Below, in pieces: positions 8,373 through 17,368 of a DNA stretch of 46,096 nt. Positions within the stretch are counted from its first letter, which is position 1; every line of letters starts with the position of its first letter. Below the pieces are notes generated by a model that searched no databases, had not been told where the DNA came from, and saw nothing but the letters and a program-made list of their open reading frames with translations. This DNA comes from RGIG3009 sp045653425. GTDB taxonomy: Bacteria; Bacillota; Clostridia; Oscillospirales; Acutalibacteraceae. The translations under genes and the position numbers were made by a program. The stretch spans positions 1 to 46,096 of the forward strand of contig JAZOLU010000023.1 in NCBI GenBank assembly GCA_045653425.1, given 5' to 3'.

Positions 8373-9125
8373 ATGGGAAAGTATGTCATTGCCGGCAACT
8401 GGAAAATGAACAAAACCCCCGCAGAAGCCACCGAGCTGATTAACGCTATTAAACCGTTGGTAGCAGATGCGAAGTGCGACGTTGTGGTGGGTGTTCCGTT
8501 TGTGGATTTGCCCGCCGCACTGGAAGCCGTTCGCGGCAGCAACATCGGTGTGGCGGCACAAAACTGCCACTGGGAAAAATCCGGTGCCTACACCGGCGAA
8601 ATTTCCGCCGAAATGCTGAAAGCCATGGGCGTTGGTTACGTCATTTTGGGTCACAGCGAACGCCGCACCTATTTTGGCGATACCGACGTAACGGTGCAAA
8701 AGCGGATGCGTGCCGCATTGGATGCGGGCTTAACCGTTATTTTGTGCGTGGGCGAGTATTTGGAGCAACGCGAGCAAGGTGTCACCGGCGAAGTGGTTGC
8801 TATGCAAACCAAAATTGCGCTGGGCGGCGTTTCGGAAGAAGAACTCAGCCGCGTTATTGTGGCGTATGAACCGGTTTGGGCCATTGGCACCGGCCGCACC
8901 GCCACGGCTGCACAAGCCAACGAAGTTTGCGCCCTTATTCGCAACGTGGCGTTTGACTTGTATTCCGAATCGGCAGCGGCGGCACTCACCATTCAGTATG
9001 GCGGTTCTATGAACGCAGCCAACGCGGAAGAACTGCTGGCGCAACCGGACGTGGACGGCGGCTTAATTGGCGGTGCTTCGTTGAAGCCCGCGGACTTTGC
9101 GGCGATTGTTGCCGCGGCGAAATAA
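8373..9125 (+). CDS. tpiA: Triosephosphate isomerase
   Basis: Interconverts dihydroxyacetone phosphate and glyceraldehyde 3-phosphate as a cytosolic TIM-barrel dimer. The 250 residues carry the catalytic lysine in AGNWKMNK, the electrophilic histidine in ILGHSERR and the catalytic glutamate in AYEPVWAIGTG. The phosphate-binding loop IQYGGSMNAANA and the GGLIGGASLK end are also present. It begins 13 bases after pgk with its own GGAG site, so it is cotranscribed. Confidence 0.98.
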   Translation: MGKYVIAGNWKMNKTPAEATELINAIKPLVADAKCDVVVGVPFVDLPAALEAVRGSNIGVAAQNCHWEKSGAYTGEISAEMLKAMGVGYVILGHSERRTYFGDTDVTVQKRMRAALDAGLTVILCVGEYLEQREQGVTGEVVAMQTKIALGGVSEEELSRVIVAYEPVWAIGTGRTATAAQANEVCALIRNVAFDLYSESAAAALTIQYGGSMNAANAEELLAQPDVDGGLIGGASLKPADFAAIVAAAK

Positions 9126-9140
9126 CTCGAAACTCAACGA

Positions 9141-9164
9141 GCGCAGGGCCTGTCGGTCTTGCGC
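9141..9164 (+). other. Hairpin between tpiA and gpmI
   Basis: GCGCAGGGCC (9141-9150) pairs with GGTCTTGCGC (9155-9164) through ten pairs including two G-U, with a four-base TGTC loop. A short outer extension precedes the TTTCTTG that follows. It could attenuate or protect the transcript between the two genes. It is weaker than the real terminators of this window. Confidence 0.5.
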
Positions 9165-9192
9165 CCGTTTCTTGTAAGAAAGGATGACTCAA

Positions 9193-10704
9193 ATGAAAAA
9201 ACCGTTGGCTCTCATCATTATGGACGGCTTCGGTCTGGATAATCGCACCGACGGCAACGCCATTCACGCCGCCGCTACGCCCAATCTCTCCCGCTTGTTT
9301 GCGGACAACCCCTTTGCGGCCATTGGTGCTTCCGGTATGGACGTGGGCTTGCCGGACGGGCAAATGGGTAACAGCGAGGTGGGGCACACCAACATTGGCG
9401 CGGGGCGCGTGGTGTACCAAGAACTGACCCGCATTACCAAAGCCATTCAAGACGGTGAACTTCAAAAAAACGAGGCACTGTGTGCCGCTATGGCAAACGC
9501 CAAAGACCACGCGCTGCACCTTGTTGGTCTGTTGTCTGACGGCGGCGTACACAGCCACCTTAATCACTTGTTCGGTCTGCTGGATATGGCGAAAGCCAGC
9601 GGCGTAACCAATGTGTTTGTCCACTGCTTAATGGACGGACGCGACGTCCCCCCCACTTCGGGCAAAGAGTTTGTTGCCGCCCTGCAAGAAAAGCTAACGG
9701 CGTTGGGCGTGGGCCGCATTGCCACGGTGATAGGTCGCTATTATGCCATGGACCGCGACAACCGCTGGGAGCGTGTGGAAAAAGCGTATGCCGCTATGGT
9801 TTATGGCGAGGGTGAGCAAAACGCCGATGCCGTTGCCGCCATGCAGGCCTCCTATGATGCCGGTGTTACGGACGAATTTGTATTGCCCACCGTGTGCGAC
9901 CCGAGCGGCATCATTGGTGCGGGCGACAGCGTGGTGTTCTTTAACTTCCGTCCCGACCGTGCGCGTGAAATTACCCGCACTTTTGTGGACCCGGATTTTA
10001 CCGGCTTTGAACGCAAAAACGGGTTTTTCCCGTTAACCTATGTATGTATGACCCAGTACGATGCCACCATGCCAAACGTGCAGGTTGCTTTTCGCCCGCA
10101 ATCGCTCAGCAATACGCTGGGCGAGTATTTGAGCAAACACGATATGACTCAATTGCGCATTGCGGAAACCGAAAAATATGCTCACGTCACCTTCTTTTTC
10201 AATGGCGGCGTGGAACGGGAGTTTGACGGCGAGGACCGTGTGCTCATTAACTCTCCCCAAGTGGCAACCTACGACCTGCAACCCGAAATGAGTGCTTACC
10301 CCGTGTGCGATGCGGTGATAGAGCGTATTCGCTCCGGCAAGTACGATGTGATTATTCTTAACTATGCCAACTGCGATATGGTGGGTCACACCGGTGTGTT
10401 TGATGCCGCCAAAGCCGCGGTGGAAGCGGTGGATACCTGCGTGGGCCGCACGGTGGACGCCGTGTTGGAAATGGGCGGTGTCGCCCTGATTACCGCCGAC
10501 CACGGCAACGCCGACCGTATGACCGAAGAGGACGGTTCGCCGTTTACCGCGCACACCACCAATCCGGTACCGTTCTGCGTGGTTGGTCGCGATTGCACTC
10601 TGCGTGAGGGCGGACGTTTGTGTGATATTGCCCCCACCATGCTGGAATTGCTGGGTCTGGAACAACCCGCCGATATGGACGGTGTTAGTCTGATTGCGCA
10701 CTAA
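9193..10704 (+). CDS. gpmI: Phosphoglycerate mutase, cofactor-independent
   Basis: Manganese-dependent 2,3-bisphosphoglycerate-independent mutase converting 3- to 2-phosphoglycerate (503 residues). It belongs to the alkaline phosphatase superfamily. The start has the metal-binding IIMDGFGLDNRTDGNAI, then the phosphoserine-type region QMGNSEVGHTNIGAGR. DGRDVPPTS and FNFRPDRAREITR are substrate-site motifs, and C-terminal metal ligands lie in NYANCDMVGHTG and LITADHGNADRM. I prefer the ATG at 9193, nine bases after AAGAAAGGA, to the ATG at 9184, which abuts it. Last gene of the operon. Confidence 0.97.
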   Translation: MKKPLALIIMDGFGLDNRTDGNAIHAAATPNLSRLFADNPFAAIGASGMDVGLPDGQMGNSEVGHTNIGAGRVVYQELTRITKAIQDGELQKNEALCAAMANAKDHALHLVGLLSDGGVHSHLNHLFGLLDMAKASGVTNVFVHCLMDGRDVPPTSGKEFVAALQEKLTALGVGRIATVIGRYYAMDRDNRWERVEKAYAAMVYGEGEQNADAVAAMQASYDAGVTDEFVLPTVCDPSGIIGAGDSVVFFNFRPDRAREITRTFVDPDFTGFERKNGFFPLTYVCMTQYDATMPNVQVAFRPQSLSNTLGEYLSKHDMTQLRIAETEKYAHVTFFFNGGVEREFDGEDRVLINSPQVATYDLQPEMSAYPVCDAVIERIRSGKYDVIILNYANCDMVGHTGVFDAAKAAVEAVDTCVGRTVDAVLEMGGVALITADHGNADRMTEEDGSPFTAHTTNPVPFCVVGRDCTLREGGRLCDIAPTMLELLGLEQPADMDGVSLIAH

Positions 10705-10710
10705 AAGGAA

Positions 10711-10750
10711 AATAACAAAGAGGGCGGCAGCGGCCGCCCTCTTTGTTATT
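10711..10750. terminator. Bidirectional terminator, gpmI / small Cys protein
   Basis: AATAACAAAGAGGGCGGC (10711-10728) is perfectly complementary to 10733-10750 around a 4-base AGCG loop. A-rich and T-rich arms allow termination in either direction. Its right edge touches the stop codon of the minus-strand gene. Confidence 0.9.
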
Positions 10751-10914
10751 TACTCTAACCTCACACGTGTTTTTTCTTTTAACCTGTTCAATCTTTCCTG
10801 TTCAATATCAATGTATATGCATTCCTTACATTGTCCTAATATATTTAAGGCAACGTTTTCCAGCAGACATTCCCCTTGGTTTTCATATATACATAAGTAA
10901 TTTTCACACTTCAT
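10750..10914 (-). CDS. Small cysteine-rich conserved hypothetical protein (54 aa)
   Basis: The 54-residue product reads as a C3-x4-C8-x7-C16 run followed by a C29-x2-C32 pair, then a charged helical tail. Five cysteines in such a small protein suggest a small metal-binding (zinc-ribbon-like) fold. Similar short proteins occur widely in Clostridia by my recollection, without known function. The ATG at 10914 is set by AAGGGGTGAT just upstream. The promoter on the minus strand is TTGCAA/TATAGT. It diverges from a small helix-turn-helix-like gene across a 30-base palindrome. Confidence 0.75.
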   Translation of the reverse strand: MKCENYLCIYENQGECLLENVALNILGQCKECIYIDIEQERLNRLKEKTRVRLE

Positions 10915-10929
10915 TTTATCACCCCTTAC

Positions 10930-10958
10930 ACTATACCCCATTCCCATCAAGTTTGCAA
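10930..10958 (-). promoter_or_regulatory. Promoter of the small Cys-rich gene
   Basis: Minus strand TTGCAA (10953-10958) and TATAGT (10930-10935), spacer 17 bases. Confidence 0.8.
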
Positions 10959-10960
10959 CC

Positions 10961-10990
10961 TTTTTTGGTTATATAATTATAACCAAAAAA
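10961..10990. promoter_or_regulatory. Perfect 30-base palindrome, candidate operator
   Basis: Two perfect 13-base arms (TTTTTTGGTTATA and its complement) flank a TAAT centre. It lies two bases upstream of the -35 box of the leftward gene and just ahead of the rightward small gene. A shared operator, possibly for the ribbon-helix-helix-like product next door, is an inference. Confidence 0.55.
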
Positions 10991-11018
10991 GAGCATAATA
11001 TATAGTAGGGTGATGAAA

Positions 11019-11198
11019 ATGTTTCAAATTGATACCGAACTGAAACACGCCACGGTGGCTCGAACCGTGCGCTTTACCGAACCGTTGTTTGAAAAATTAA
11101 ACCGCACGGCTAGTGAACACAACATTTCCTTTAATCTGCTGGTGTTGCAGTGTTGCAAATACGCACTGGACAATATGGAAGAACAACAAAACCCGTAA
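11019..11198 (+). CDS. Small ribbon-helix-helix-like protein (59 aa)
   Basis: The 59-residue product begins MFQIDTELKHATVARTVRFTEPL, a strand-like segment, followed by two predicted helices (FEKLNRTASEHN and ISFNLLVLQCCKYALDNM). That pattern fits an Arc/MetJ-type ribbon-helix-helix DNA-binding fold. Closely similar small proteins are common in Clostridia by my recollection. I chose the ATG at 11019, eight bases after AGGG, over a GTG and an ATG just upstream. The adjacent 30-base palindrome is a plausible target. The call rests on fold pattern only. Confidence 0.7.
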   Translation: MFQIDTELKHATVARTVRFTEPLFEKLNRTASEHNISFNLLVLQCCKYALDNMEEQQNP

Positions 11199-11205
11199 CA
11201 ATAAC

Positions 11206-11246
11206 AAACCTCCGCGAAGGGAAATCCCTTCGCGGAGGTTTTTTCT
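11206..11246. terminator. Bidirectional terminator, small RHH gene / mnmE
   Basis: AAACCTCCGCGAAGGGA (11206-11222) pairs with 11225-11241, followed by a T-run. It ends the plus-strand small gene and, read the other way, the long dnaN-to-mnmE unit. Confidence 0.92.
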
Positions 11247-11251
11247 TACTT

Positions 11252-12619
11252 TTATTTTCCCACACAAAAACGGGCAAATATTCCGTCCACCACCGCTTCG
11301 GTGGTACGCTCGCCGGTGAGTTCCAGCAACGCGGATAACGCTCCGTCCACACTTACCGATACGGCATCGGTGGTGTAGCCCGCCCGCACAGCATCCAACG
11401 CCTCACCCAACGCCTCGCGCGCACAACGCACACAGTTGCGCTGACGTTCCGTGGCAAGCAACGGTTCCGCCTCGTCTAACCGATTGATACCCGTTACCTC
11501 GGCAATCGCCTCGGTGAGTGCCGCCTGCCCTTCGCCGATGGCGGCTTTCATATATACAATATGTTTAAATTTATTACAAATATACTTTTCGTCTATTTTT
11601 TGCGGCAGGTCTTGCTTGTTGAGCACGGCAATGGTGGTTTCCGTTGGTAATTGCTCTATCAGCAATCGGTCGTCCGCCGACAATGGGCGTGAACTGTCAA
11701 ACACCGCCAGCACCAGTGCCGCACTGCTCAGTCGACGGCGGGAACGTTCCACGCCCAGTGCCTCCACTTCGTCGTCGGTATCGTGAATGCCCGCCGTGTC
11801 GGACAAACGCAAGCACACGTCCCCCACCCGCACGGTGGTTTCCACCACGTCACGCGTGGTACCTGCCACCGCCGTAACAATGCTGCGGTCATACCCCGCC
11901 AAGCAGTTCATCAGTGTGGATTTTCCCACATTGGGGCTCCCCACAATGACAGTATCCACACCGTGATGCAGAATTTGCCCCGCATCGTAGTTAAGTAACA
12001 AGCGGTCCAACACCGCACACGATGAGGCAAGCCCCTCTTCCAGCGTGTCGGGTTGCAGTTCCGGGATATCATCATCCGGATAATCCACAAACGCCGAAAA
12101 CTGTGCCTGTAATGCAACAAGTTGCTCTTTTACGGGTTCCAGTTTGCGAAACACCGCGCCCTCGCGGGTGGCAAGAGCCGTTTTGGCCGCCAACCGCCCC
12201 TCGGCGCCAATCAGTTCCATTACCGCCTCCGCACGGGTTAAGTCCACCTTGCCGTTCACAAAAGCACGGCGTGTAAATTCGCCCGCAGCCGCGGGCACAG
12301 CCCCCGCCGCCAACAACGCGCGCAAGGTGCGTTGCAACAAATACACGCCACCGTGGCAAGAAAGTTCCACCACGTCCTCACCCGTGTAACTGTGCGGCGC
12401 GCGAAACACCGTTGCCACACACTCGTCAATAACGCCGTCGGCATCAAACACGTGTCCAAACACGGCTTGGTAACCCGCCAACGCGGTTAAGCGTCGCTGG
12501 GGATTTTGCGGGCGAAACACACACTCTGCCAGCGCGGGTGCGCCTTCACCCGACACGCGCAACACCCCTAAACCGGCAGGAGAGACCGGTGTCGAAATGG
12601 CAGCAATTACCTTTGACAT
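11252..12619 (-). CDS. mnmE: tRNA uridine-5-carboxymethylaminomethyl modification GTPase MnmE
   Basis: With MnmG it makes the cmnm5 modification at wobble uridine 34 of several tRNAs, using formyl-tetrahydrofolate. The 455 residues show the N-terminal folate-binding domain (about 1-120) and helical regions flanking a G domain. That domain has P-loop GSPNVGKST, switch TAVAGTTRD, DTAGIHDT and NKQD. The conserved C-terminal cysteine motif FCVGK ends it. It is the last gene after gyrA (27-base gap). In many Firmicutes mnmE sits between jag and mnmG; here it lies across the origin from its partner mnmG. Confidence 0.97.
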   Translation of the reverse strand: MSKVIAAISTPVSPAGLGVLRVSGEGAPALAECVFRPQNPQRRLTALAGYQAVFGHVFDADGVIDECVATVFRAPHSYTGEDVVELSCHGGVYLLQRTLRALLAAGAVPAAAGEFTRRAFVNGKVDLTRAEAVMELIGAEGRLAAKTALATREGAVFRKLEPVKEQLVALQAQFSAFVDYPDDDIPELQPDTLEEGLASSCAVLDRLLLNYDAGQILHHGVDTVIVGSPNVGKSTLMNCLAGYDRSIVTAVAGTTRDVVETTVRVGDVCLRLSDTAGIHDTDDEVEALGVERSRRRLSSAALVLAVFDSSRPLSADDRLLIEQLPTETTIAVLNKQDLPQKIDEKYICNKFKHIVYMKAAIGEGQAALTEAIAEVTGINRLDEAEPLLATERQRNCVRCAREALGEALDAVRAGYTTDAVSVSVDGALSALLELTGERTTEAVVDGIFARFCVGK

Positions 12620-12646
12620 AACGGTCCCTCCTTTGGTTGGTTTGTT

Positions 12647-15121
12647 TTATTCTTCGGTAGTGGGTTCTTGTTCTTGCGTGGTTTCTTCGGTTTCTTCCTC
12701 GTGCGGGGTTTGTACCAGCGACACAATGCGGTTGCCTTCCTCCACACGCATTACGCGCACACCCTTGGACGGGCGGCGGCACTGGCGGATTTCCGATACC
12801 GCCATACGAATGATAATGCCGTTGGACGAAATGATAATGATATCATCGTCCATCGAGACCATCCGCACCGCGGCAACGGCGCCGTATTCGTCGGTGTGGT
12901 AATTGGTAAGACCCTTGCCGCCGCGGGATTGGATGCGATAATCGTCCAGTTCGCTCAAACGGCCGTAGCCGGTTTCGGTTACGGTGAGCAACAACTTGCT
13001 CGGGTCGCACACCGCCATACCCACCACTTCGTCATCCTCTGCCAGTGTAATGGCTTTCACGCCGCGGGCGGTGCGTCCCACCACGCGGGCATCGTTTTCG
13101 TCAAAGCAAATGGACATACCGCCGCGTGTGCCCACAAAGAGTTTTTGATATCCGTCGGTCAACTGCACCCACGCCAACTCATCGCCCTCGTCCAAATCCA
13201 CGGCAATCAATCCGCTCTTGCGGGCGTTGGCGTACGCGCTTAGCCGCGTGCGTTTAATAATGCCTTTGCGGGTAATCATACACAAGTACTGGTCATCAAC
13301 AAATTCCGAAACGCGAATCATCGCGCTTACCCGTTCATCCGGTGCCAACGGAAGCAGATTGATAATATTCATCCCGCGCGAGGTACGGGCACCTTCCGGC
13401 ACTTCATAGCATTTTAGGCGATACACGCGACCGGCGGTGGTAAAGAACATCACCATATCGTGGCTGGAACAAAGGAACATCGTTTCGGTGAAGTCCTCTT
13501 CGCGGGTGGTCATGCCCTTAATCCCGCGGCCGCCGCGATGCTGTGTTTTGTACACATCCAACGGTTGACGCTTAATGTACCCGCGTTGAGATAGGGTGAG
13601 CACACATTCCTCTTCGGGAATGAGGTCCTCAATGTCCACCTCGCCCGAAACCATAGAAATTTCGGTGCGGCGGTCATCGCCGTATTTGTCGCGCATTTTC
13701 AGGCATTCTTCTTTTACAATCGCCTTCACTTTGCCGTCGTCTGCCAAAATACCTTCCAACTGGGCAATGCGGGCGCGCAGAGCAGCCAATTCATCTTCAA
13801 TTTTTTGGCGTTCCAAACCGGACAACTGCCCCAAACGCATTTGGACAATGGCGTTGGCTTGAATTTCGTCAAACCCAAACGCTTCCATCAACTTAATTTT
13901 GGCGGTAGCGGGGTCTGCCGAACCGCGAATAATCTCTATAACTTTGTCAATGAAATCCACCGCGATTTTCAGTGCTTCTACAATATGTGCACGCTCTTTT
14001 GCCTTTTTCAGTTCAAACTGCGTGCGGCGGGTAATCACTTCACACTGGAAGGCAATGTACTCTTGCAACATTTCTTTCAGCGTGAGCACGCGCGGCACAC
14101 CGCGCACCAGCGACAACATAATGGCACCAAACGTTACCTGCATCTGCGTAAACGCAAACAACTGGTTAAGCACCACTTGCGGGTTGGCATCGCGTTTTAA
14201 GTCTATCACCACGCGCATACCCTCACGGCTGGAATGGTCCACCACGTCGCGAATGCCCTCAATGCGTTTTTCGTCCGCCAATTCAATAATGGATTTTACC
14301 AAATTGAGTTTGTTTACTTGATACGGAATTTCCGTAATCACAATGCGGAAACGGTCACCGTTTTCCTCAATTTCGGTTTTGGCGCGCACAATAATGCGGC
14401 CGCGACCGGTGGCATACGCGGCGCGAATGCCGGAATACCCCATTACAATACCGCCGGTGGGGAAATCGGGGCCTTTAATGCACTCCATAATTTCCGGCAA
14501 ACCCGCGTCGGGGTTATCAATCATTAAACAAATGCCGTCCACCACTTCGCGCAGGTTGTGCGGCGGAATGTTGGTGGCCATACCCACGGCAATACCGGTA
14601 GACCCGTTCACCAGCAGGTTGGGAAAACGCGACGGCAACACCACCGGCTCTTCCAAACGGTCGTCGTAGTTGGGAACAAAATCCACCGTTTCTTTTTCAA
14701 TGTCTGCCAACATATCCAGCGACATTTTGGACATACGCGATTCGGTATAACGATACGCCGCCGCCGGGTGGCCGTCAATGGAACCGAAGTTGCCGTGACC
14801 GTCAATCAGCGGATAGCGCAACGAGAAATCCTGCGCCATACGCACCATCGCATCGTACACCGAGGCATCGCCGTGCGGATGATATCCACCCAGCACCGCG
14901 CCAACGGTATCCGCACACTTGCGGTACGGCTTATCCGGCGTCAAATTGCGCTCGTGCATCGTATACAAAATACGACGATGCACCGGTTTTAAGCCGTCTC
15001 GCACGTCGGGCAGCGCACGCGCCACAATAACCGACATAGAGTACTCCAAAAACCGCTTTTTCATTTCCTTTTCCAGGTCAACCTGAATCAGTTTGTTTTG
15101 TACGGTGGTTTGCTCTTCCAT
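12647..15121 (-). CDS. gyrA: DNA gyrase subunit A
   Basis: Breakage-reunion subunit of gyrase, which supercoils DNA together with GyrB. The 824 residues include the winged-helix core, the catalytic tyrosine Y125 in AAYRYTESR, the GyrA box QHRGGRG that begins the DNA-wrapping C-terminal beta-pinwheel, and an acidic tail. The quinolone-determining region reads HPHGDASVYDAM: alanine (A86) occupies the position of E. coli serine 83, as it does in mycobacteria. Two membrane-protein genes separate it from gyrB within one apparent operon. Confidence 0.98.
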   Translation of the reverse strand: MEEQTTVQNKLIQVDLEKEMKKRFLEYSMSVIVARALPDVRDGLKPVHRRILYTMHERNLTPDKPYRKCADTVGAVLGGYHPHGDASVYDAMVRMAQDFSLRYPLIDGHGNFGSIDGHPAAAYRYTESRMSKMSLDMLADIEKETVDFVPNYDDRLEEPVVLPSRFPNLLVNGSTGIAVGMATNIPPHNLREVVDGICLMIDNPDAGLPEIMECIKGPDFPTGGIVMGYSGIRAAYATGRGRIIVRAKTEIEENGDRFRIVITEIPYQVNKLNLVKSIIELADEKRIEGIRDVVDHSSREGMRVVIDLKRDANPQVVLNQLFAFTQMQVTFGAIMLSLVRGVPRVLTLKEMLQEYIAFQCEVITRRTQFELKKAKERAHIVEALKIAVDFIDKVIEIIRGSADPATAKIKLMEAFGFDEIQANAIVQMRLGQLSGLERQKIEDELAALRARIAQLEGILADDGKVKAIVKEECLKMRDKYGDDRRTEISMVSGEVDIEDLIPEEECVLTLSQRGYIKRQPLDVYKTQHRGGRGIKGMTTREEDFTETMFLCSSHDMVMFFTTAGRVYRLKCYEVPEGARTSRGMNIINLLPLAPDERVSAMIRVSEFVDDQYLCMITRKGIIKRTRLSAYANARKSGLIAVDLDEGDELAWVQLTDGYQKLFVGTRGGMSICFDENDARVVGRTARGVKAITLAEDDEVVGMAVCDPSKLLLTVTETGYGRLSELDDYRIQSRGGKGLTNYHTDEYGAVAAVRMVSMDDDIIIISSNGIIIRMAVSEIRQCRRPSKGVRVMRVEEGNRIVSLVQTPHEEETEETTQEQEPTTEE

Positions 15122-15135
15122 ACCCGTTTTCTCCT

Positions 15136-16224
15136 TTATTCCATTCCCGCCAACGCTTTTAAAACATCTTGGTTCTCTACTGCGTTAAACGGAATAAATA
15201 ATTCTCTATCGTCAAGCCCGTGCACGGCAACACCGTTTGGTCTTGCCTCCAACCACAAGCGTTCCTTCACCACAAAGCGTGTGCTCGCGCCGCTTGTTAC
15301 CCGCAATCCGTTTGGCTCAAACGCCAATTCCAGCGGTTCTTTGCTAACCGGCGGACGTAACAACGCATACATAAACAACGTAAATAACCAACCAACGGCC
15401 AGCCAGCCCACACAAAAAAGCCCCAAATCTGCCAAAAACCACGGGGTGAGCGAAACAAAACTGGTTGTCATTACCCCGCCGAACAACCAAAGAGGCACAC
15501 AAAGTGCCAAAAACCGCCGAAAACGCCGTGCGTTTTCCCCTTGTTGCAAGCAACCCGCCGAGGGTAACACCGCTTTGGTGAGCGGCGCGTGCAATGGCGG
15601 CAATACCGGCAACGGCAACGGTTGGGTAAGCCACGCACGCGCCGGCGATACAACCCGCCACACGCGAGGATTCCCCCGCCCACGCAAATAAGCGCGTAGG
15701 CAGTGCACGTCGTAATCCGTCATATCCTGCGACCGTACAATCACACAACCCAACATGTCCGAAAGGGCAAATCCGTCGTACGTTTCCACACAAGAGATCA
15801 GCTCATCAAACCGCAGCGTGCGCGCCCCGCGCAACGAGGTGACTGTGAAGCGGTCTTCGTAAAACGCCAGCCGATATCCTGCCGCGTGCCGCGCCGTGTC
15901 GGCGGCGTATTCGTTAAACGGGCGAAAATAACTTTCTTTTTGGGAAGCGAGCAACCGCGCGATACCCACAATCAATCCTGTTAAACACAAACACAGTACG
16001 GTGTAAAAGGTTGCTTGCTCCCACCAGTACGTACCGGCACGGTTGACTTGCAGCGAAAAGAACAGCAGCAACCCCAACCCCAAAAGCGGCAACGTTCGCC
16101 GCCCGCCGTGTAAGGTGCGTTGCCAACGAAGTGCCTCCGCGCGGGTGAGCGACCGTCCGGCTAACAATATGCGTAAATGGTTAGGGGTCACGTCCGAAAA
16201 AGGGATTTCCTCTTTATCTGTCAT
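15136..16224 (-). CDS. Membrane protein with two YcxB-like modules (copy 2)
   Basis: The 362-residue protein repeats one plan twice: a pair of transmembrane helices (about 50-92, later about 235-290), each followed by a soluble beta-rich segment (LAFYEDRFTVTSLRGARTLRFDEL, then LAFEPNGLRVTSGASTRFVVKERLWLE). This resembles the YcxB-like family, which has no firm biochemical role. The 368-residue gene immediately upstream has the same double layout, so the two look like a tandem duplication. It lies between gyrB and gyrA with gaps of 25 and 14 bases. I cannot assign a function. Confidence 0.7.
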   Translation of the reverse strand: MTDKEEIPFSDVTPNHLRILLAGRSLTRAEALRWQRTLHGGRRTLPLLGLGLLLFFSLQVNRAGTYWWEQATFYTVLCLCLTGLIVGIARLLASQKESYFRPFNEYAADTARHAAGYRLAFYEDRFTVTSLRGARTLRFDELISCVETYDGFALSDMLGCVIVRSQDMTDYDVHCLRAYLRGRGNPRVWRVVSPARAWLTQPLPLPVLPPLHAPLTKAVLPSAGCLQQGENARRFRRFLALCVPLWLFGGVMTTSFVSLTPWFLADLGLFCVGWLAVGWLFTLFMYALLRPPVSKEPLELAFEPNGLRVTSGASTRFVVKERLWLEARPNGVAVHGLDDRELFIPFNAVENQDVLKALAGME

Positions 16225-16249
16225 CGACGTATCCCCCCTTTCTGCTGAG

Positions 16250-17356
16250 TTATCGTTTCAAATGCGCATCCACCACACCGCGCAAGGTATCCATATCGGG
16301 AATACAGCGCTTAGGTAATAAAAAGGTAGCGCCCTCCCGCATAGTAAATTCCACCACGTGCGGGCGTTCCACCGCGCGGGTAATGTGTTCCCACGGAATT
16401 TTCAGCCGCCGCGCCGTATCGGTCTTGCCGTGAATGGTCACGTATCGGTCGGTTAGTTCCAACCGCCCACGGCACGCCTCCCCGTTGGTAATGCGCACGG
16501 CGCGGGTGGCGCGTATCCACGCCACCGCAACTTCCCACACAAACAACACAATTAAGCACAAAGCACACAGCGGCAACGACGGAACGGTGGTAATAAATAA
16601 AATCATTACCGTAAAGAACACGGCGGTGAGCAACCGTTGCGGGAACGCGGCAAAAAACCGACGCATAGCCCCCTCGGAAAATTCACTCCGCAGTTCACCG
16701 GCGGTATATTCAAAATCCACGGTACACAACGGTTCCTCTGCGGGTGGCGGCGTGAGCGGCGGCAAGGGTTGCCTATACTCCGCCAACGGTACAACCGCCT
16801 GCAACACACAGCGGCGCGTGGCATCAATGCCCGCGTGCGCCGCTTGGCGCAGCGCTTGGGCATCCTCAGGGGTAAGGCACCGCGCGGGAATGGCCACCGC
16901 TTTACCACCGTTTATGCAAAAGATAACCATATCTTCCGCTTCTAGGTATAACGAGCAACGGTTAAAAGGAATAACGGTTGTTACCTCCGTTGTTCTTTTT
17001 TGTATTTCACTTTCCGTAACCGTAACAACACCATCAAACACGTAGCCGGTTACAACGGTCGCGTCGTACGCCTCCCCTGCGCGGCGGCGCAGTTGCCGCG
17101 GCATACTCAGCATCATCCACAGTTCGGCAATAAACATCAGCGTAATTAACGCGGCGAGTGACGTATCAAACTCACCGGACACGCGGTACGCCGCCGCCAC
17201 GGTTAACACCGACAACCCCATCATTATCAGTATAAACCAACGCCCGCCGGCAGCCCGCCGCCCGTTGGTAACTCGGTTTAACAGTTCTTGTGAACGGATG
17301 TATTCTTCACGGCTGAGTCCCGCCGCAAAGGTGGTTTCCGTAACCATTGGTTCCAT
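16250..17356 (-). CDS. Membrane protein with two YcxB-like modules (copy 1)
   Basis: The 368-residue protein has a transmembrane pair at about 42-82 followed by a soluble module (YVFDGVVTVTESEIQKR... VIPFNRCSLYLEAEDMVIF). A second pair at about 250-290 is followed by a similar module (GRLELTDRYVTIHGKTD ... IPWEHITRAVERPHVVEFTM). Each half resembles a YcxB-like protein. It starts 12 bases after gyrB behind AAGGGAG and is surely cotranscribed with gyrase genes. Its paralogue follows directly. Function unknown; membrane-associated sensing or scaffolding is only a guess. Confidence 0.7.
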   Translation of the reverse strand: MEPMVTETTFAAGLSREEYIRSQELLNRVTNGRRAAGGRWFILIMMGLSVLTVAAAYRVSGEFDTSLAALITLMFIAELWMMLSMPRQLRRRAGEAYDATVVTGYVFDGVVTVTESEIQKRTTEVTTVIPFNRCSLYLEAEDMVIFCINGGKAVAIPARCLTPEDAQALRQAAHAGIDATRRCVLQAVVPLAEYRQPLPPLTPPPAEEPLCTVDFEYTAGELRSEFSEGAMRRFFAAFPQRLLTAVFFTVMILFITTVPSLPLCALCLIVLFVWEVAVAWIRATRAVRITNGEACRGRLELTDRYVTIHGKTDTARRLKIPWEHITRAVERPHVVEFTMREGATFLLPKRCIPDMDTLRGVVDAHLKR

Positions 17357-17368
17357 AATTCTCCCTTG

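Noticed and set aside
10033..10701. 222-codon open frame on the minus strand
   Set aside because: Antisense to gpmI; no expression signals.
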